Below, one piece after another: positions 7,873 to 15,190 of a stretch of DNA of 24,179 bases; positions within the stretch are counted from its first letter, which is position 1; each line of letters begins with the position of its first letter. The stretch is from positions 1 through 24,179 of the forward strand of contig NZ_JAJCIA010000052.1 in the NCBI RefSeq assembly GCF_020554845.1, given 5' to 3'. Made by a program: the position numbers and the translations under genes. The notes under the pieces are model-generated. The model was not told the DNA's origin and did not search any database. It worked only from the letters and a program-made list of their open reading frames with translations. This stretch comes from Blautia faecis. GTDB taxonomy: Bacteria; Bacillota; Clostridia; Lachnospirales; Lachnospiraceae.

Positions 7873-7928
7873 TTTTACTCCTTACTCTCCCCACTTTTGG
7901 AGATTTTCTAATTTTTCTGCCACTTAAT

Positions 7929-8360
7929 CTATTCTGGTAATCCGGTTACTGTGATCTTACGATAATCGAACCCTTTTTCCAGATTTTTCTCAATGGTAAT
8001 CTCAATGATCTGCTCTGGCAGGATTTCTTCGATCAGATTAGCCCACTCAATGAGGCAGATTCCATTTCCGTAGAAATAGTCATCATAGCCGATCTCTTCC
8101 ATCTCCTCAATGTCCCCGATCCGGTACACATCAAAGTGGTAAAATGGAATGCGGCCGCTTTCATATTCCTGAATAATGGTAAAAGTCGGACTGTTTACAG
8201 GCTCTGTGATCCCCAGTCCCTCTGCCACTCCCTGGGTAAAAACGGTCTTACCTACCCCAAGATCTCCTACCAGTGTGTATACCTGCCCGGGAAGAGCCTT
8301 TTCCCCGATCCATTTGCCGAAAGCGAAGGTCTCTTCGGGGCTGAATGTTTCTTTTATCAT
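7929..8360 (-). CDS. tsaE: t6A biosynthesis ATPase TsaE
   Basis: TsaE is a small P-loop ATPase that binds the TsaB-TsaD dimer and drives turnover of t6A synthesis. The 143-residue form starts MIKETFSPEE. The frame is open for 14 more codons, but this ATG has AAAAAGGAG upstream and is preferred; the longer form would begin upstream of or at the likely transcription start (about 8396). The Walker A motif is GDLGVGKT (32-39), followed by the switch-like SPTFTI block, HFDVYR and IEWAN, all characteristic. It is the first gene of the tsaE-tsaB-rimI operon, driven by a promoter that overlaps the promoter of the divergent cyclophilin gene. Confidence 0.94.
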   Translation of the reverse strand: MIKETFSPEETFAFGKWIGEKALPGQVYTLVGDLGVGKTVFTQGVAEGLGITEPVNSPTFTIIQEYESGRIPFYHFDVYRIGDIEEMEEIGYDDYFYGNGICLIEWANLIEEILPEQIIEITIEKNLEKGFDYRKITVTGLPE

Positions 8361-8381
8361 AACTTTACAACTCCTTTTTAC

Positions 8382-8410
8382 TTGCAGAATTGCTCTTTGC
8401 ATATTATAAT
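8382..8410 (+). promoter_or_regulatory. Promoter of the cyclophilin gene
   Basis: TTGCAG (8382-8387) and a consensus TATAAT (8405-8410) lie 17 bases apart, about 48 bases before the cyclophilin start. The -10 shares four bases (8405-8408) with the -10 of the leftward tsaE promoter, in the palindrome ATTATAAT. Confidence 0.75.
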
Positions 8411-8431
8411 AGAACGAATAACGAAATACAA
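8403..8431 (-). promoter_or_regulatory. Promoter of tsaE-tsaB-rimI
   Basis: On the minus strand TTGTAT (8426-8431) and a consensus TATAAT (8403-8408) are separated by 17 bases. The expected start near 8396 gives a 36-base leader. Its -10 box overlaps the -10 box of the opposite promoter. Confidence 0.72.
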
Positions 8432-8457
8432 TACTTTTTGAAAAAGGAGATCAAACT

Positions 8458-8976
8458 ATGGCAAATCCAGTTGTTACCATTACTATGGATAACGGAGATG
8501 TGATCAAAGCAGAGTTATATCCGGAGATTGCACCAAATACTGTAAATAACTTTATCAGCCTTGTTAAAAAGGGATTTTATGACGGACTTATTTTCCACCG
8601 TGTTATCAACGGCTTCATGATCCAGGGCGGCTGCCCGGACGGAACCGGAATGGGCGGTCCTGGATACAGCATCAAGGGTGAATTTGCTCAGAACGGTGTG
8701 AAGAACGAGTTAAGACATACCGAGGGCGTTCTTTCCATGGCAAGAGCCATGCATCCGGATTCAGCAGGAAGCCAGTTCTTCATCATGCACAAAAATGCTC
8801 CACACCTTGATGGTGCTTACGCTGCTTTTGGTAAAGTGACCGAGGGCATGGATGTGGTAAACCAGATTGCTGAGACTGACACTGACTACAGCGACAGACC
8901 ACTTGATGAGCAGAAGATCAAATCCATGACAGTTGACACCTTCGGCGTAGATTATCCAGAGCCAGAGAAGTGCTGA
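8458..8976 (+). CDS. Peptidyl-prolyl cis-trans isomerase, cyclophilin type
   Basis: This 172-residue protein is a single-domain cytoplasmic cyclophilin that catalyses proline isomerisation during protein folding. The active-site residues are visible: Arg48 in IFHRV, Phe53 and Gln56 in GFMIQGG, then SMARA and AGSQFFI, and the closing DGAYAAFGKV block. There is no signal peptide. AAAGGAG precedes the start. Cyclophilins of this type are often called PpiB, but the symbol cannot be assigned firmly. It is transcribed alone, away from tsaE, and ends against the convergent yigZ-type gene. Confidence 0.93.
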   Translation: MANPVVTITMDNGDVIKAELYPEIAPNTVNNFISLVKKGFYDGLIFHRVINGFMIQGGCPDGTGMGGPGYSIKGEFAQNGVKNELRHTEGVLSMARAMHPDSAGSQFFIMHKNAPHLDGAYAAFGKVTEGMDVVNQIAETDTDYSDRPLDEQKIKSMTVDTFGVDYPEPEKC

Positions 8977-8981
8977 TCATT

Positions 8982-9028
8982 CATGCTCTGCAGGCAGACT
9001 GTTCCAGAGCATGTTTAAAAGGCTTTCA
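8982..9028 (+). repeat. Repeat terminus after the cyclophilin gene (copy C)
   Basis: From 9005 the sequence CAGAGCATGTTTAAAAGGCTTTC matches about 20 bases of the dispersed repeat end and then stops matching. Its first bases also pair with CATGCTCTG (8982-8990), giving a perfect 9-base stem with a 14-base loop 5 bases after the cyclophilin stop. The match is short, so membership in the family is likely rather than certain. Confidence 0.55.
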
Positions 9029-9040
9029 AAAGAACTTTAT

Positions 9041-9081
9041 CCCTTGCATCTGTGGAATATTTATTTTCACAGATGCAGGGG
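9041..9081. terminator. Stem-loop between convergent genes
   Basis: CCCTTGCATCTGTG (9041-9054) and CACAGATGCAGGGG (9068-9081) pair at 13 of 14 positions around an AT-rich loop. It lies between the ends of the cyclophilin gene and the yigZ-type gene and probably ends transcription from both sides, though no long T run follows on either strand. Confidence 0.6.
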
Positions 9082-9094
9082 TTACTGTTCCCTT

Positions 9095-9751
9095 TTAATG
9101 GTCAAACACCTTTATTTCGCCTTCCACATCTGCGAAATAAAGCTCCTTCTCTTTCTCCATCTTTATACGTCCGCTGGTGGCTTCTGTGATCACCTTCTGG
9201 ATTCTTCCAACCTGGTCATTTGGAACAAGAAGATGCATGATCACCTTGTCTGTGTACTCCGTGTCAAGAACCGGAAGCTGATTCTCTGCTGCAATATACT
9301 GCAGCTTGCCGATAGCTGTGTAATCTGCAGTCAATGCCAGTGAAATCCCATGGTGCTTCTCTATCACCGTACTCTCCCCCAGACCAGCCTGCACTGCTCC
9401 GGAATAGGCACGCACAAGTCCGCCGGTACCAAGGAGCACGCCGCCAAAATATCTGGTCACAACTACCGCCACATTATAAATATCTTCCCCCAGTATCACA
9501 TCCAGCATAGGCCGTCCTGCAGTTCCTGACGGCTCCCCGTCATCGCTGCACCTTGTAAACTCCCGATGTTCTCCAATAGAATAAGCATAGCAATTATGTC
9601 TGGCATCCCAGTATTTCTTCTTCATTTCCTCTATGAAAGCAAGAGCGTCCTCCTCTTTTTCCACCAGGCGCACCGTCGCAATAAACCGGGATTTCTTCTC
9701 CGTAATCTCCCCCTCGCCTCCTGCATAGATGGTCTTATAATTTTCCAGCAT
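9095..9751 (-). CDS. YigZ/IMPACT family protein (UPF0029)
   Basis: This 218-residue protein has the full YigZ architecture. The N-terminal half contains KSRFIATV and the family signature DARHNCYAYSIG, DDGEPSGTAGRP and VVVTRYFGGVLLGTGGLVRAY. The C-terminal ~80 residues form the second, EF-G-like domain. The biochemical role of YigZ proteins is not settled; eukaryotic IMPACT regulates the Gcn2 kinase, and bacterial members are suspected translation factors. The start ATG follows TTGGAGG. A weak extended -10 (TGTTACACT, minus strand, near 9815-9823) may drive it. It is monocistronic and converges on the cyclophilin gene. Confidence 0.93.
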   Translation of the reverse strand: MLENYKTIYAGGEGEITEKKSRFIATVRLVEKEEDALAFIEEMKKKYWDARHNCYAYSIGEHREFTRCSDDGEPSGTAGRPMLDVILGEDIYNVAVVVTRYFGGVLLGTGGLVRAYSGAVQAGLGESTVIEKHHGISLALTADYTAIGKLQYIAAENQLPVLDTEYTDKVIMHLLVPNDQVGRIQKVITEATSGRIKMEKEKELYFADVEGEIKVFDH

Positions 9752-9905
9752 ACGGAAACCTCCAAAAACTCATAATAAAATAAAGATAACAGCTTGTTCT
9801 TCCTCATTTGCTATAGTGTAACATGAATTGGCTTTTCTTTCCAGTCTTGTAAAAGGATGCTGTTCACCTTACTATTCACTGATACCGTTCCGCGAGGTGT
9901 TTTTT

Positions 9906-9920
9906 GTGAACAAAGTTCAC
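9906..9920. promoter_or_regulatory. Operator-like palindrome upstream of the PBP gene
   Basis: GTGAACAAAGTTCAC is a perfect 6+6 inverted repeat with a 3-base centre, 43 bases upstream of the -10 box of the PBP gene. It has the form of a binding site for a dimeric regulator. The remaining part of the 244-base gap (9752-9995) holds promoters and a stretch at 9860-9900 that vaguely resembles the second repeat family. Confidence 0.35.
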
Positions 9921-9960
9921 AGAAATATTCGATTTTAGGGTTTATTTACGAACCTGGATT

Positions 9961-9969
9961 TGATATAAT
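9961..9969 (+). promoter_or_regulatory. Extended -10 promoter of the PBP gene
   Basis: TGATATAAT is an extended -10 with a consensus TATAAT (9964-9969). The -35 region is poor (TTTATT), as is common for extended -10 promoters. A strong AAAGGAGG site (9983-9989) precedes the ATG by 6 bases, so the leader is only about 20 bases. Confidence 0.7.
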
Positions 9970-9995
9970 AGAACGGATTATAAAGGAGGTTTATC

Positions 9996-12593
9996 ATGAA
10001 CTACGGAAAAAAATCGGCCTCTAAGAAACGGAATTCTCTTATTTCCCGCTCGTCCATGATGGGAAAAAGGGCACATGTTTCGTTTATCAGAGTCCTTTTC
10101 ATCGGCCTGATCGCCCTGTGCGTTGCAGTATCCAGTCTTGGAATTGGTTCCATTCGTGGAATACTTGCAAATACGCCGGACGTAAATGAAGTGGATATCA
10201 TGCCTCTTGGTTATGCCACTTTCCTCTATGACTGCAATGGTAATCAGATTCGTAAGCTGGCAGCACCTAATGCCAACCGACTTCCGGTTTCCATTGACCA
10301 GATTCCGGAGGATCTGCAGCATGCAGTAGTGGCTATCGAGGATGAGCGTTTTTATGAGCATAATGGAATTGATGTAAGAGGTATTCTTCGTGCTGGTGTG
10401 AAAGCACTTACTACCGGAAGCTTTTCCGAGGGTGCAAGTACCATTACCCAGCAGCTTCTGAAGAACAACGTTTTCACCAACTGGACCAACGAGTCTACAC
10501 AGGTAGAGCGATTTACACGTAAGCTTCAGGAGCAGTTCCTTGCCGTTGAGATTGAGAAAAAGATCGGCGACAAGAACGTGATCCTTGAGAATTACCTGAA
10601 TACCATCAACCTTGGTGCAGGTGCATACGGTGTACAGGCTGCTGCCCGTCAGTACTTTAATAAAGATGTGTGGGATCTGAATCTTTCCGAGTGCGTAACT
10701 CTGGCAGGTATCACCCAGGCTCCTACCAAATACAACCCAATCGAGAATCCCAAGGAAAATGCAAAGAGACGTAAAGAAGTTCTTGACCATATGCTGGATC
10801 AGGGTTACATCACTCAGGAGCAGTATGACGATGCTATTAATGATGACGTTTACACTCGCATTCAGGAGGCACAGGCTTCTAATACACAGTCTTCCAGCAA
10901 GACATACTCCTACTTTGAGGACGAGCTTACTAAGCAGGTTATCAATGATCTGATGAATATCAAGGGATACACCAAGACACAGGCACAGAACCTTCTGTAT
11001 AGCGGTGGTCTGAAGATCATGACTACCCAGGATCCGGACATTCAGAACATTGTGGATGAGGAATATTCCGATCCATCCAACTATCCGGATTACGTACAGT
11101 ACGCACTTGATTATGCCCTTACCGTGAAACAGCCGGATGGACAGGAAGTAAACTACAGCAAGGAAATGATGAAGCTTTACTTCCAGAATGAGGATCCGTC
11201 TTTTGATCTTTTGTTTGATTCCCAGGACGAGGGACAGACTTATGTAGACCGTTATAAAGCGAATATTCTTGCAGACGGAAGCACCGTTGTTGCAGAGCGT
11301 GTAAGCTTTGCCCCCCAGCCTCAGTCAGCAATGACGATCATTGACCAGCATACCGGATATGTGAAGGCAATCATTGGCGGACGTGGAACCAAAACTGCCA
11401 GCCTTACCCTGAACCGTGCTACAGACAGTACCCGTCAGCCAGGTTCTACATTTAAGATCGTATCCACCTATGCTGCGGCCCTTAATGAGAAAGGCATGAC
11501 ACTGGCTACCACTTACGAAGACCAGCCAATCACCTACGACAACGGTGCACCAGTCAATAATGCAAGCGGCAGCTTTAATGGTACCACTACGATCCGTACA
11601 GCGATCCGTAATTCTGTCAATACCGTTGCCGTTCAGTGTTTTGAGGATGTAACCCCTGAGCTTGGCCTGAAATACCTGGACAACTTTGGATTTACCACAC
11701 TGGCACATGGTACAGAAGCGGATACCGATGCCAATGGCAATGTTTATACAGATGCCAACCTGCCTACAGCACTTGGCGGTCTGACCTACGGTGTTAAGAA
11801 CGTAGAGCTTTGTGCCGCATACGCAGCCATTGCGAACGGCGGTAATTATATCAAACCGGTTTACTACACCAAGATTCTTGATCACAACGGAAACGTACTG
11901 ATTGAGAACAACTCTGTAGGACGCTCCGTCATTAAGGAAACGACTGCTTATCTTCTTACAAGCGCCCTTGAGGATGTAGTTCAGAATGGTACCGGTACAG
12001 CCTGCCAGCTTGATAATATGGCAGTTGCAGGTAAGACAGGTACTACAGATGCGTACAATGACCTCTGGTTCGTAGGATATACACCATATTACACATGTGC
12101 AGTATGGTCCGGTTACGACGGCAACCAGAAGATACCGGAAGGTGATGCACGTAATTTCCACAAAACGTTATGGCGTAAGGTCATGAACCGAATCCATCAG
12201 GGAATGGAATACAAAGACTTCGAAGTTCCAGATGGTATTGAGCAAATCAGTATCTGTGCTGATACAGGACTTCTTCCAAGAGTTGGCTGCCCGGTTACAG
12301 AGGAGTACTTTGATGTAGGAACCATGCCTACAGAGTACTGTGACCAGCATTTCTACGAATATGACGAGAGTCAGGATGAAGATATGGAAATCTACGATGT
12401 AAATGCCACTCCGACTCCAGATCCGGAAAATCCGGACGGCACAGACAATACAGATGGCAGCGGCGGTGACGGCACTGGCGGCGATGGTACTGGCGGTGAC
12501 GGTACCGATGGCGACGGTACCGGTGGCGGTGATATCCAATATCCAGATGAAAGCGGCGGAGATTCTGGTAATGATGATATTTATTATTACTAA
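9996..12593 (+). CDS. Class A penicillin-binding protein (PBP1A type)
   Basis: A bifunctional peptidoglycan synthase that polymerises glycan strands and cross-links peptides outside the membrane. The 865-residue protein has a basic cytoplasmic N-terminus, one TM anchor (about 29-52) and a GT51 transglycosylase with EDERFYEHNGID (catalytic Glu115) and GASTITQQLLKN. The transpeptidase domain has the active-site STFK (Ser484, Lys487), SVN (540-542) and KTG (680-682). After the catalytic core, from about residue 800, there is a low-complexity tail of Asp, Pro and Gly, including GGDGT repeats, ending in DDIYYY. It is transcribed alone and ends at a strong terminator. The tail is probably a flexible extracellular extension. 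Confidence 0.96.
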   Translation: MNYGKKSASKKRNSLISRSSMMGKRAHVSFIRVLFIGLIALCVAVSSLGIGSIRGILANTPDVNEVDIMPLGYATFLYDCNGNQIRKLAAPNANRLPVSIDQIPEDLQHAVVAIEDERFYEHNGIDVRGILRAGVKALTTGSFSEGASTITQQLLKNNVFTNWTNESTQVERFTRKLQEQFLAVEIEKKIGDKNVILENYLNTINLGAGAYGVQAAARQYFNKDVWDLNLSECVTLAGITQAPTKYNPIENPKENAKRRKEVLDHMLDQGYITQEQYDDAINDDVYTRIQEAQASNTQSSSKTYSYFEDELTKQVINDLMNIKGYTKTQAQNLLYSGGLKIMTTQDPDIQNIVDEEYSDPSNYPDYVQYALDYALTVKQPDGQEVNYSKEMMKLYFQNEDPSFDLLFDSQDEGQTYVDRYKANILADGSTVVAERVSFAPQPQSAMTIIDQHTGYVKAIIGGRGTKTASLTLNRATDSTRQPGSTFKIVSTYAAALNEKGMTLATTYEDQPITYDNGAPVNNASGSFNGTTTIRTAIRNSVNTVAVQCFEDVTPELGLKYLDNFGFTTLAHGTEADTDANGNVYTDANLPTALGGLTYGVKNVELCAAYAAIANGGNYIKPVYYTKILDHNGNVLIENNSVGRSVIKETTAYLLTSALEDVVQNGTGTACQLDNMAVAGKTGTTDAYNDLWFVGYTPYYTCAVWSGYDGNQKIPEGDARNFHKTLWRKVMNRIHQGMEYKDFEVPDGIEQISICADTGLLPRVGCPVTEEYFDVGTMPTEYCDQHFYEYDESQDEDMEIYDVNATPTPDPENPDGTDNTDGSGGDGTGGDGTGGDGTDGDGTGGGDIQYPDESGGDSGNDDIYYY

Positions 12594-12627
12594 AAAGCTT
12601 TCAGCTGACAGTCAGTTATAAACAATT

Positions 12628-12667
12628 AAAACTGCAGTTTTCGTTTCCAGAAAGCTGCAGTTTTTTT
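12628..12667 (+). terminator. Rho-independent terminator of the PBP gene
   Basis: AAAACTGCAG (12628-12637) pairs perfectly with CTGCAGTTTT (from 12655), and a run of seven T follows the stem. It starts 34 bases after the PBP stop codon. Confidence 0.9.
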
Positions 12668-12692
12668 CTGCCAAAATAATAGCTGTTCAATG

Positions 12693-12779
12693 CCTGAATC
12701 GCGAAGAGTGTAGCTGTTTCGCGCCCTCACAGCTACACCCTTCGCAATCCAGGAAAAATCATGCTTTGCATGGTTTCGC
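12693..12779. repeat. Second hairpin repeat family, copy 1
   Basis: Two 25-base arms (12693-12717 and 12729-12753) form an inverted repeat with 22 matches and an 11-base loop. All three mismatches become G-U pairs if the minus strand is the RNA. It is followed by a small hairpin, CATGC-TTT-GCATG. The segment from 12706 aligns with 15123-15190 over about 70 bases at roughly 70 percent identity by eye. It lies between the PBP terminator and the glk terminator and, with them, explains the 313-base gap 12594-12906. Confidence 0.65.
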
Positions 12780-12812
12780 ACCCAGATTTCGGGAGCGGTG
12801 AACTATACAAAG

Positions 12813-12865
12813 AAACGCCTTGCACAGAGTCTGCTGGATTCAGCAATCCTCTGCACAAGGCGTTT
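12813..12865 (-). terminator. Terminator stem-loop of glk
   Basis: AAACGCCTTGCACAGAG (12813-12829) and CTCTGCACAAGGCGTTT (12849-12865) pair at 15 of 17 positions, with an extra small stem in the loop. Read leftward, the stem ends in GGCGTTTCTTTG, a fair T tract. It begins about 40 bases after the glk stop. Confidence 0.75.
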
Positions 12866-12906
12866 CCTGATTTTATGTATTATGAAATTCTCTGGATGAT
12901 CGGAAA

Positions 12907-13848
12907 TCAGTCTTTGATCACCATACGGGCTGCACCATAGATACCGGCATCATTTCCAAGGCTTGCAAGAATGATCGGAGTACTCTTGCAGGATGGAAAT
13001 GCATATTTCTGATAGTACTTCTGGATACAGTCTGTAAGAGGTTTACCTGCTTTGGATACACCGCCGCCAATTACAATTGCTTCCGGGTCTGTTACACATG
13101 CAAACACGGCAAGTGTGCTTCCAAGAATGTCGCCAACCTTCTCCATAGTCTTAACAGCCAGAGCATCGCCCTCCTTGTAGAAGTCAAGAACATTCTTAGC
13201 AGAAAGCTTCTCTACATGACGCATCTTGCTGTCCTCCTGGCTCTCCTCCAGAATGTCATTTGCCACACGTACAATTCCGGTTGCAGATGCATACTGCTCC
13301 AGACATCCGTGATTACCGCAGTTACAGGGGCGAACTTCATTGTGATTGACACATGCATGTCCAATCTCTCCACCGGCACCGTGATAACCTGCGATGATCT
13401 TGCTGTCGATGATGATGCCGCCGCCAACACCGGTTCCAAGTGTTACCAGGATTACGTTCTTGGCCCCCTCTGCAGCACCCTTCCATGCCTCACCGAGAGC
13501 TGCGATATTGGCATCATTGGCTGCCTTTGCCGGAAGACCTGTAAGTGCGCTTAATTCGCTTGCTACGGCCTTAAAGCCCCAGTGCAGGTTAACTGCCATA
13601 GGAACTTCACCATTCTCATTAACAGGTCCTGGAATGCCGATTCCAACACCGTCTACATTATCCTTTGTGATTCCTCTCTCATCCAGCTTCGTCTTGATTG
13701 CATCTGCAACATCCGGCAGGATTGAAGAACCGTTATTCTCCAGTCTTGTTGGAATCTCCCACTGCTCAACCAAAGTTCCATTCGTAAGAAACAGACCGCA
13801 TTTTACAGAAGTTCCTCCTACGTCAATACCAAAACAATACATACCCAT
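12907..13848 (-). CDS. glk: ROK-family glucokinase
   Basis: This enzyme phosphorylates glucose with ATP to glucose 6-phosphate in the cytoplasm, feeding glycolysis. The 313-residue protein has the ROK layout: phosphate-binding DVGGTS (9-14), catalytic Asp112 in AANDANIAALGE, LGTGVGGG (137-144), His164 in GEIGH, and the zinc cluster CNCGNHGC (175-182) with Cys175, Cys177 and Cys182. This places it with the Firmicute GlcK/GlkA glucokinases; another ROK hexose kinase activity cannot be excluded. The ATG at 13848 follows AAAGGA by 12 bases; a second ATG two codons in is also possible. It lies 132 bases after hprK, probably in the same transcript, with tandem repeats in the gap. Confidence 0.92.
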   Translation of the reverse strand: MGMYCFGIDVGGTSVKCGLFLTNGTLVEQWEIPTRLENNGSSILPDVADAIKTKLDERGITKDNVDGVGIGIPGPVNENGEVPMAVNLHWGFKAVASELSALTGLPAKAANDANIAALGEAWKGAAEGAKNVILVTLGTGVGGGIIIDSKIIAGYHGAGGEIGHACVNHNEVRPCNCGNHGCLEQYASATGIVRVANDILEESQEDSKMRHVEKLSAKNVLDFYKEGDALAVKTMEKVGDILGSTLAVFACVTDPEAIVIGGGVSKAGKPLTDCIQKYYQKYAFPSCKSTPIILASLGNDAGIYGAARMVIKD

Positions 13849-13924
13849 TGTAAATTTCCATCCTTTCTGATCTATGAATTACTATTCTATGCATTACTGT
13901 TCTATGCATTACCGTTCTATGCAT
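13823..13924 (-). CDS. Possible 33-residue upstream reading frame overlapping glk
   Basis: The 15-base tandem repeat before glk is a multiple of three and carries an ATG in each of three units, so it reads MHRTVMHRTVMHRIV and continues to a TGA inside glk, overlapping the glk start by 26 bases in another frame. Only a weak AAGG precedes the first ATG. It could couple or limit glk translation, or simply be chance. No homology is claimed. Confidence 0.25.
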   Translation of the reverse strand: MHRTVMHRTVMHRIVIHRSERMEIYNGYVLFWY

Positions 13925-13933
13925 TACTGTGCC
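13874..13933. repeat. Four tandem 15-base repeats in the hprK-glk gap
   Basis: Four adjacent units run 13874-13888, 13889-13903, 13904-13918 and 13919-13933. The consensus on the plus strand is ATGCATTACTGTTCT; the units differ at one to three positions. The array ends 25 bases before the glk start. Confidence 0.9.
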
Positions 13934-13980
13934 TTAAAGCCTATTAAAAAAGTATTCCCGCAATCTGCACACTCTGATTT

Positions 13981-14913
13981 TTATTCTTCTCTTTTTTTGG
14001 CAATATTCGCCTGAACACGCTTGTACAGCTCCTCAGCTGCATTGTAGCCCATCTTCTTCTGTCTGTGGTTAACGGCTGCAGACTCAACAATAACAGCCAG
14101 ATTACGTCCTGGACGAATCGGAAGGGAATGGCATACGATCTTGTTTCCAAGATACTCCGTATACTCCTCATGAAGTCCCAGACGGTCGTACTCCTTGTCA
14201 CGGTCCCACTCTTCCAGCTTGATAACAAGATCGACAGACTGGGTATCCTTAACACTCTCAACACCAAACAGGGTCTTCACATCAATAATACCAATACCAC
14301 GAAGCTCAATAAAGTGACGTGTGATATCCGGTGCGGAACCAACTAAAGTGACATCACTCACCTTGCGAAGCTCAACAACGTCATCACTGACAAGACGGTG
14401 ACCACGCTTGATCAGCTCAAGGGCTGCCTCGCTCTTACCAATACCGCTCTCGCCTGTGATCAGGACACCCTCGCCATAAACATCCACAAGCACACCGTGA
14501 ATGGAAATACAGGGAGCCAGCTGGACGCCAAGCCAACGGATGATCTCTGCCATCAGACTGGACGTAGTTCTCTCTGTCACAAATGTAGGTACATTATATT
14601 TGTATGCAAGATCGATCATATCCTGTGACGGTCTTGTCATAGTGCTGAAGATGACACATGGGATCTTGCTGGAGATAAAACGCTCGTACTTGAATGTGCG
14701 CTCCTCATCGCTTAACTGCATCAGATAAGTATACTCTACATATCCGATGATCTGAACACGCTCGTTTGCAAAATGCTCCAGATATCCTGTAAGCTGCAAA
14801 GCCGGACGATTTATTTCTGCTGTCTTCACATAAATCTCTGTAAGGTCAATATCAGGCGTCAGGTTGGTCAGATTCAGTTCCTGCGCCAGCTTGGTAAGCT
14901 GTACACCCTTCAT
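13981..14913 (-). CDS. hprK: HPr kinase/phosphorylase
   Basis: HprK phosphorylates and dephosphorylates Ser46 of HPr in response to metabolites, the central switch of carbon catabolite repression in Firmicutes. The 310-residue form starts MKGVQLTKLAQEL. The frame is open 24 codons further, but this ATG has AAAGGAG at good spacing and matches the family length. The N-terminal domain covers about 1-130. The kinase core has the conserved His140 in SIHGVLV, Walker A GESGIGKS (154-161), DD at 177-178 in HRLVSDDVVEL, and the signature ELRGIGIIDVKTLFG. It is followed by glk, also a sugar-metabolism gene. A promoter lies at 15076-15104, with a leader of about 155 bases. Confidence 0.96.
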   Translation of the reverse strand: MKGVQLTKLAQELNLTNLTPDIDLTEIYVKTAEINRPALQLTGYLEHFANERVQIIGYVEYTYLMQLSDEERTFKYERFISSKIPCVIFSTMTRPSQDMIDLAYKYNVPTFVTERTTSSLMAEIIRWLGVQLAPCISIHGVLVDVYGEGVLITGESGIGKSEAALELIKRGHRLVSDDVVELRKVSDVTLVGSAPDITRHFIELRGIGIIDVKTLFGVESVKDTQSVDLVIKLEEWDRDKEYDRLGLHEEYTEYLGNKIVCHSLPIRPGRNLAVIVESAAVNHRQKKMGYNAAEELYKRVQANIAKKREE

Positions 14914-15075
14914 GCTTTTATCTCCTTTTTCTCTAATGAAGTCCTTCCCGCATAAGCAGTTCCCTGCAGTTACAAGATTCCTCATAATAGGTGAAAACTG
15001 TTATGCAGTCTGTGCAGGTTTCTTTGCACTGCACATAGAAATTATATACATTGCCAAAAATCCACACTTATCTGT

Positions 15076-15104
15076 ATTATACACAATTTTTTCTGTAACT
15101 TCAA
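15076..15104 (-). promoter_or_regulatory. Promoter of hprK-glk
   Basis: On the minus strand TTGAAG (15099-15104) and TATAAT (15076-15081) are separated by 17 bases. It lies between the uvrC end and hprK. The leader of about 155 bases holds no fold that I recognise as a known riboswitch. Confidence 0.72.
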
Positions 15105-15122
15105 TGTCGAATCTTGTTAAAA

Positions 15123-15190
15123 CTGTTACTGTTCGCTCTATTCACAGTAACACGCTTCGCGATGCACAGAAATCATGCATTCGTATGATT
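15123..15190. repeat. Second hairpin repeat family, copy 2, at the uvrC 3' end
   Basis: GTTACTGT (15125-15132) and ACAGTAAC (15144-15151) form a perfect stem with the loop TCGCTCTATTC, followed by a second hairpin, AATCATGC-ATTC-GTATGATT (15171-15190). Order, loops and spacing match copy 1 at 12706-12779, while the stem bases differ. The second hairpin covers the last codons and the stop codon of uvrC. Read leftward, the first stem is followed by AGTTTTAAC, so it may serve as the uvrC terminator. Confidence 0.6.

Noticed and set aside
9978..12539. Long open frames antisense to the penicillin-binding protein (9978-10790, 11325-12161, 12168-12539)
   Set aside because: They lie wholly or almost wholly inside a well-recognised gene, are rich in Cys and Ile as expected of antisense frames, and show no motif.
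13874..13933. CRISPR-like array before glk
   Set aside because: The units are contiguous 15-base tandem repeats with no unique spacers and no cas genes nearby.
13981..14985. Longer N-terminal forms of HprK, RimI, TsaE and FtsH
   Set aside because: Each open frame extends upstream, but the internal ATG has a strong ribosome site and gives the usual family length; in TsaE and FtsH the longer start also lies upstream of, or at, the predicted transcription start.
14914..15075. Riboswitch or T-box in the hprK leader
   Set aside because: The leader is about 155 bases, but I see no conserved T-box or riboswitch core and no terminator/antiterminator pair.
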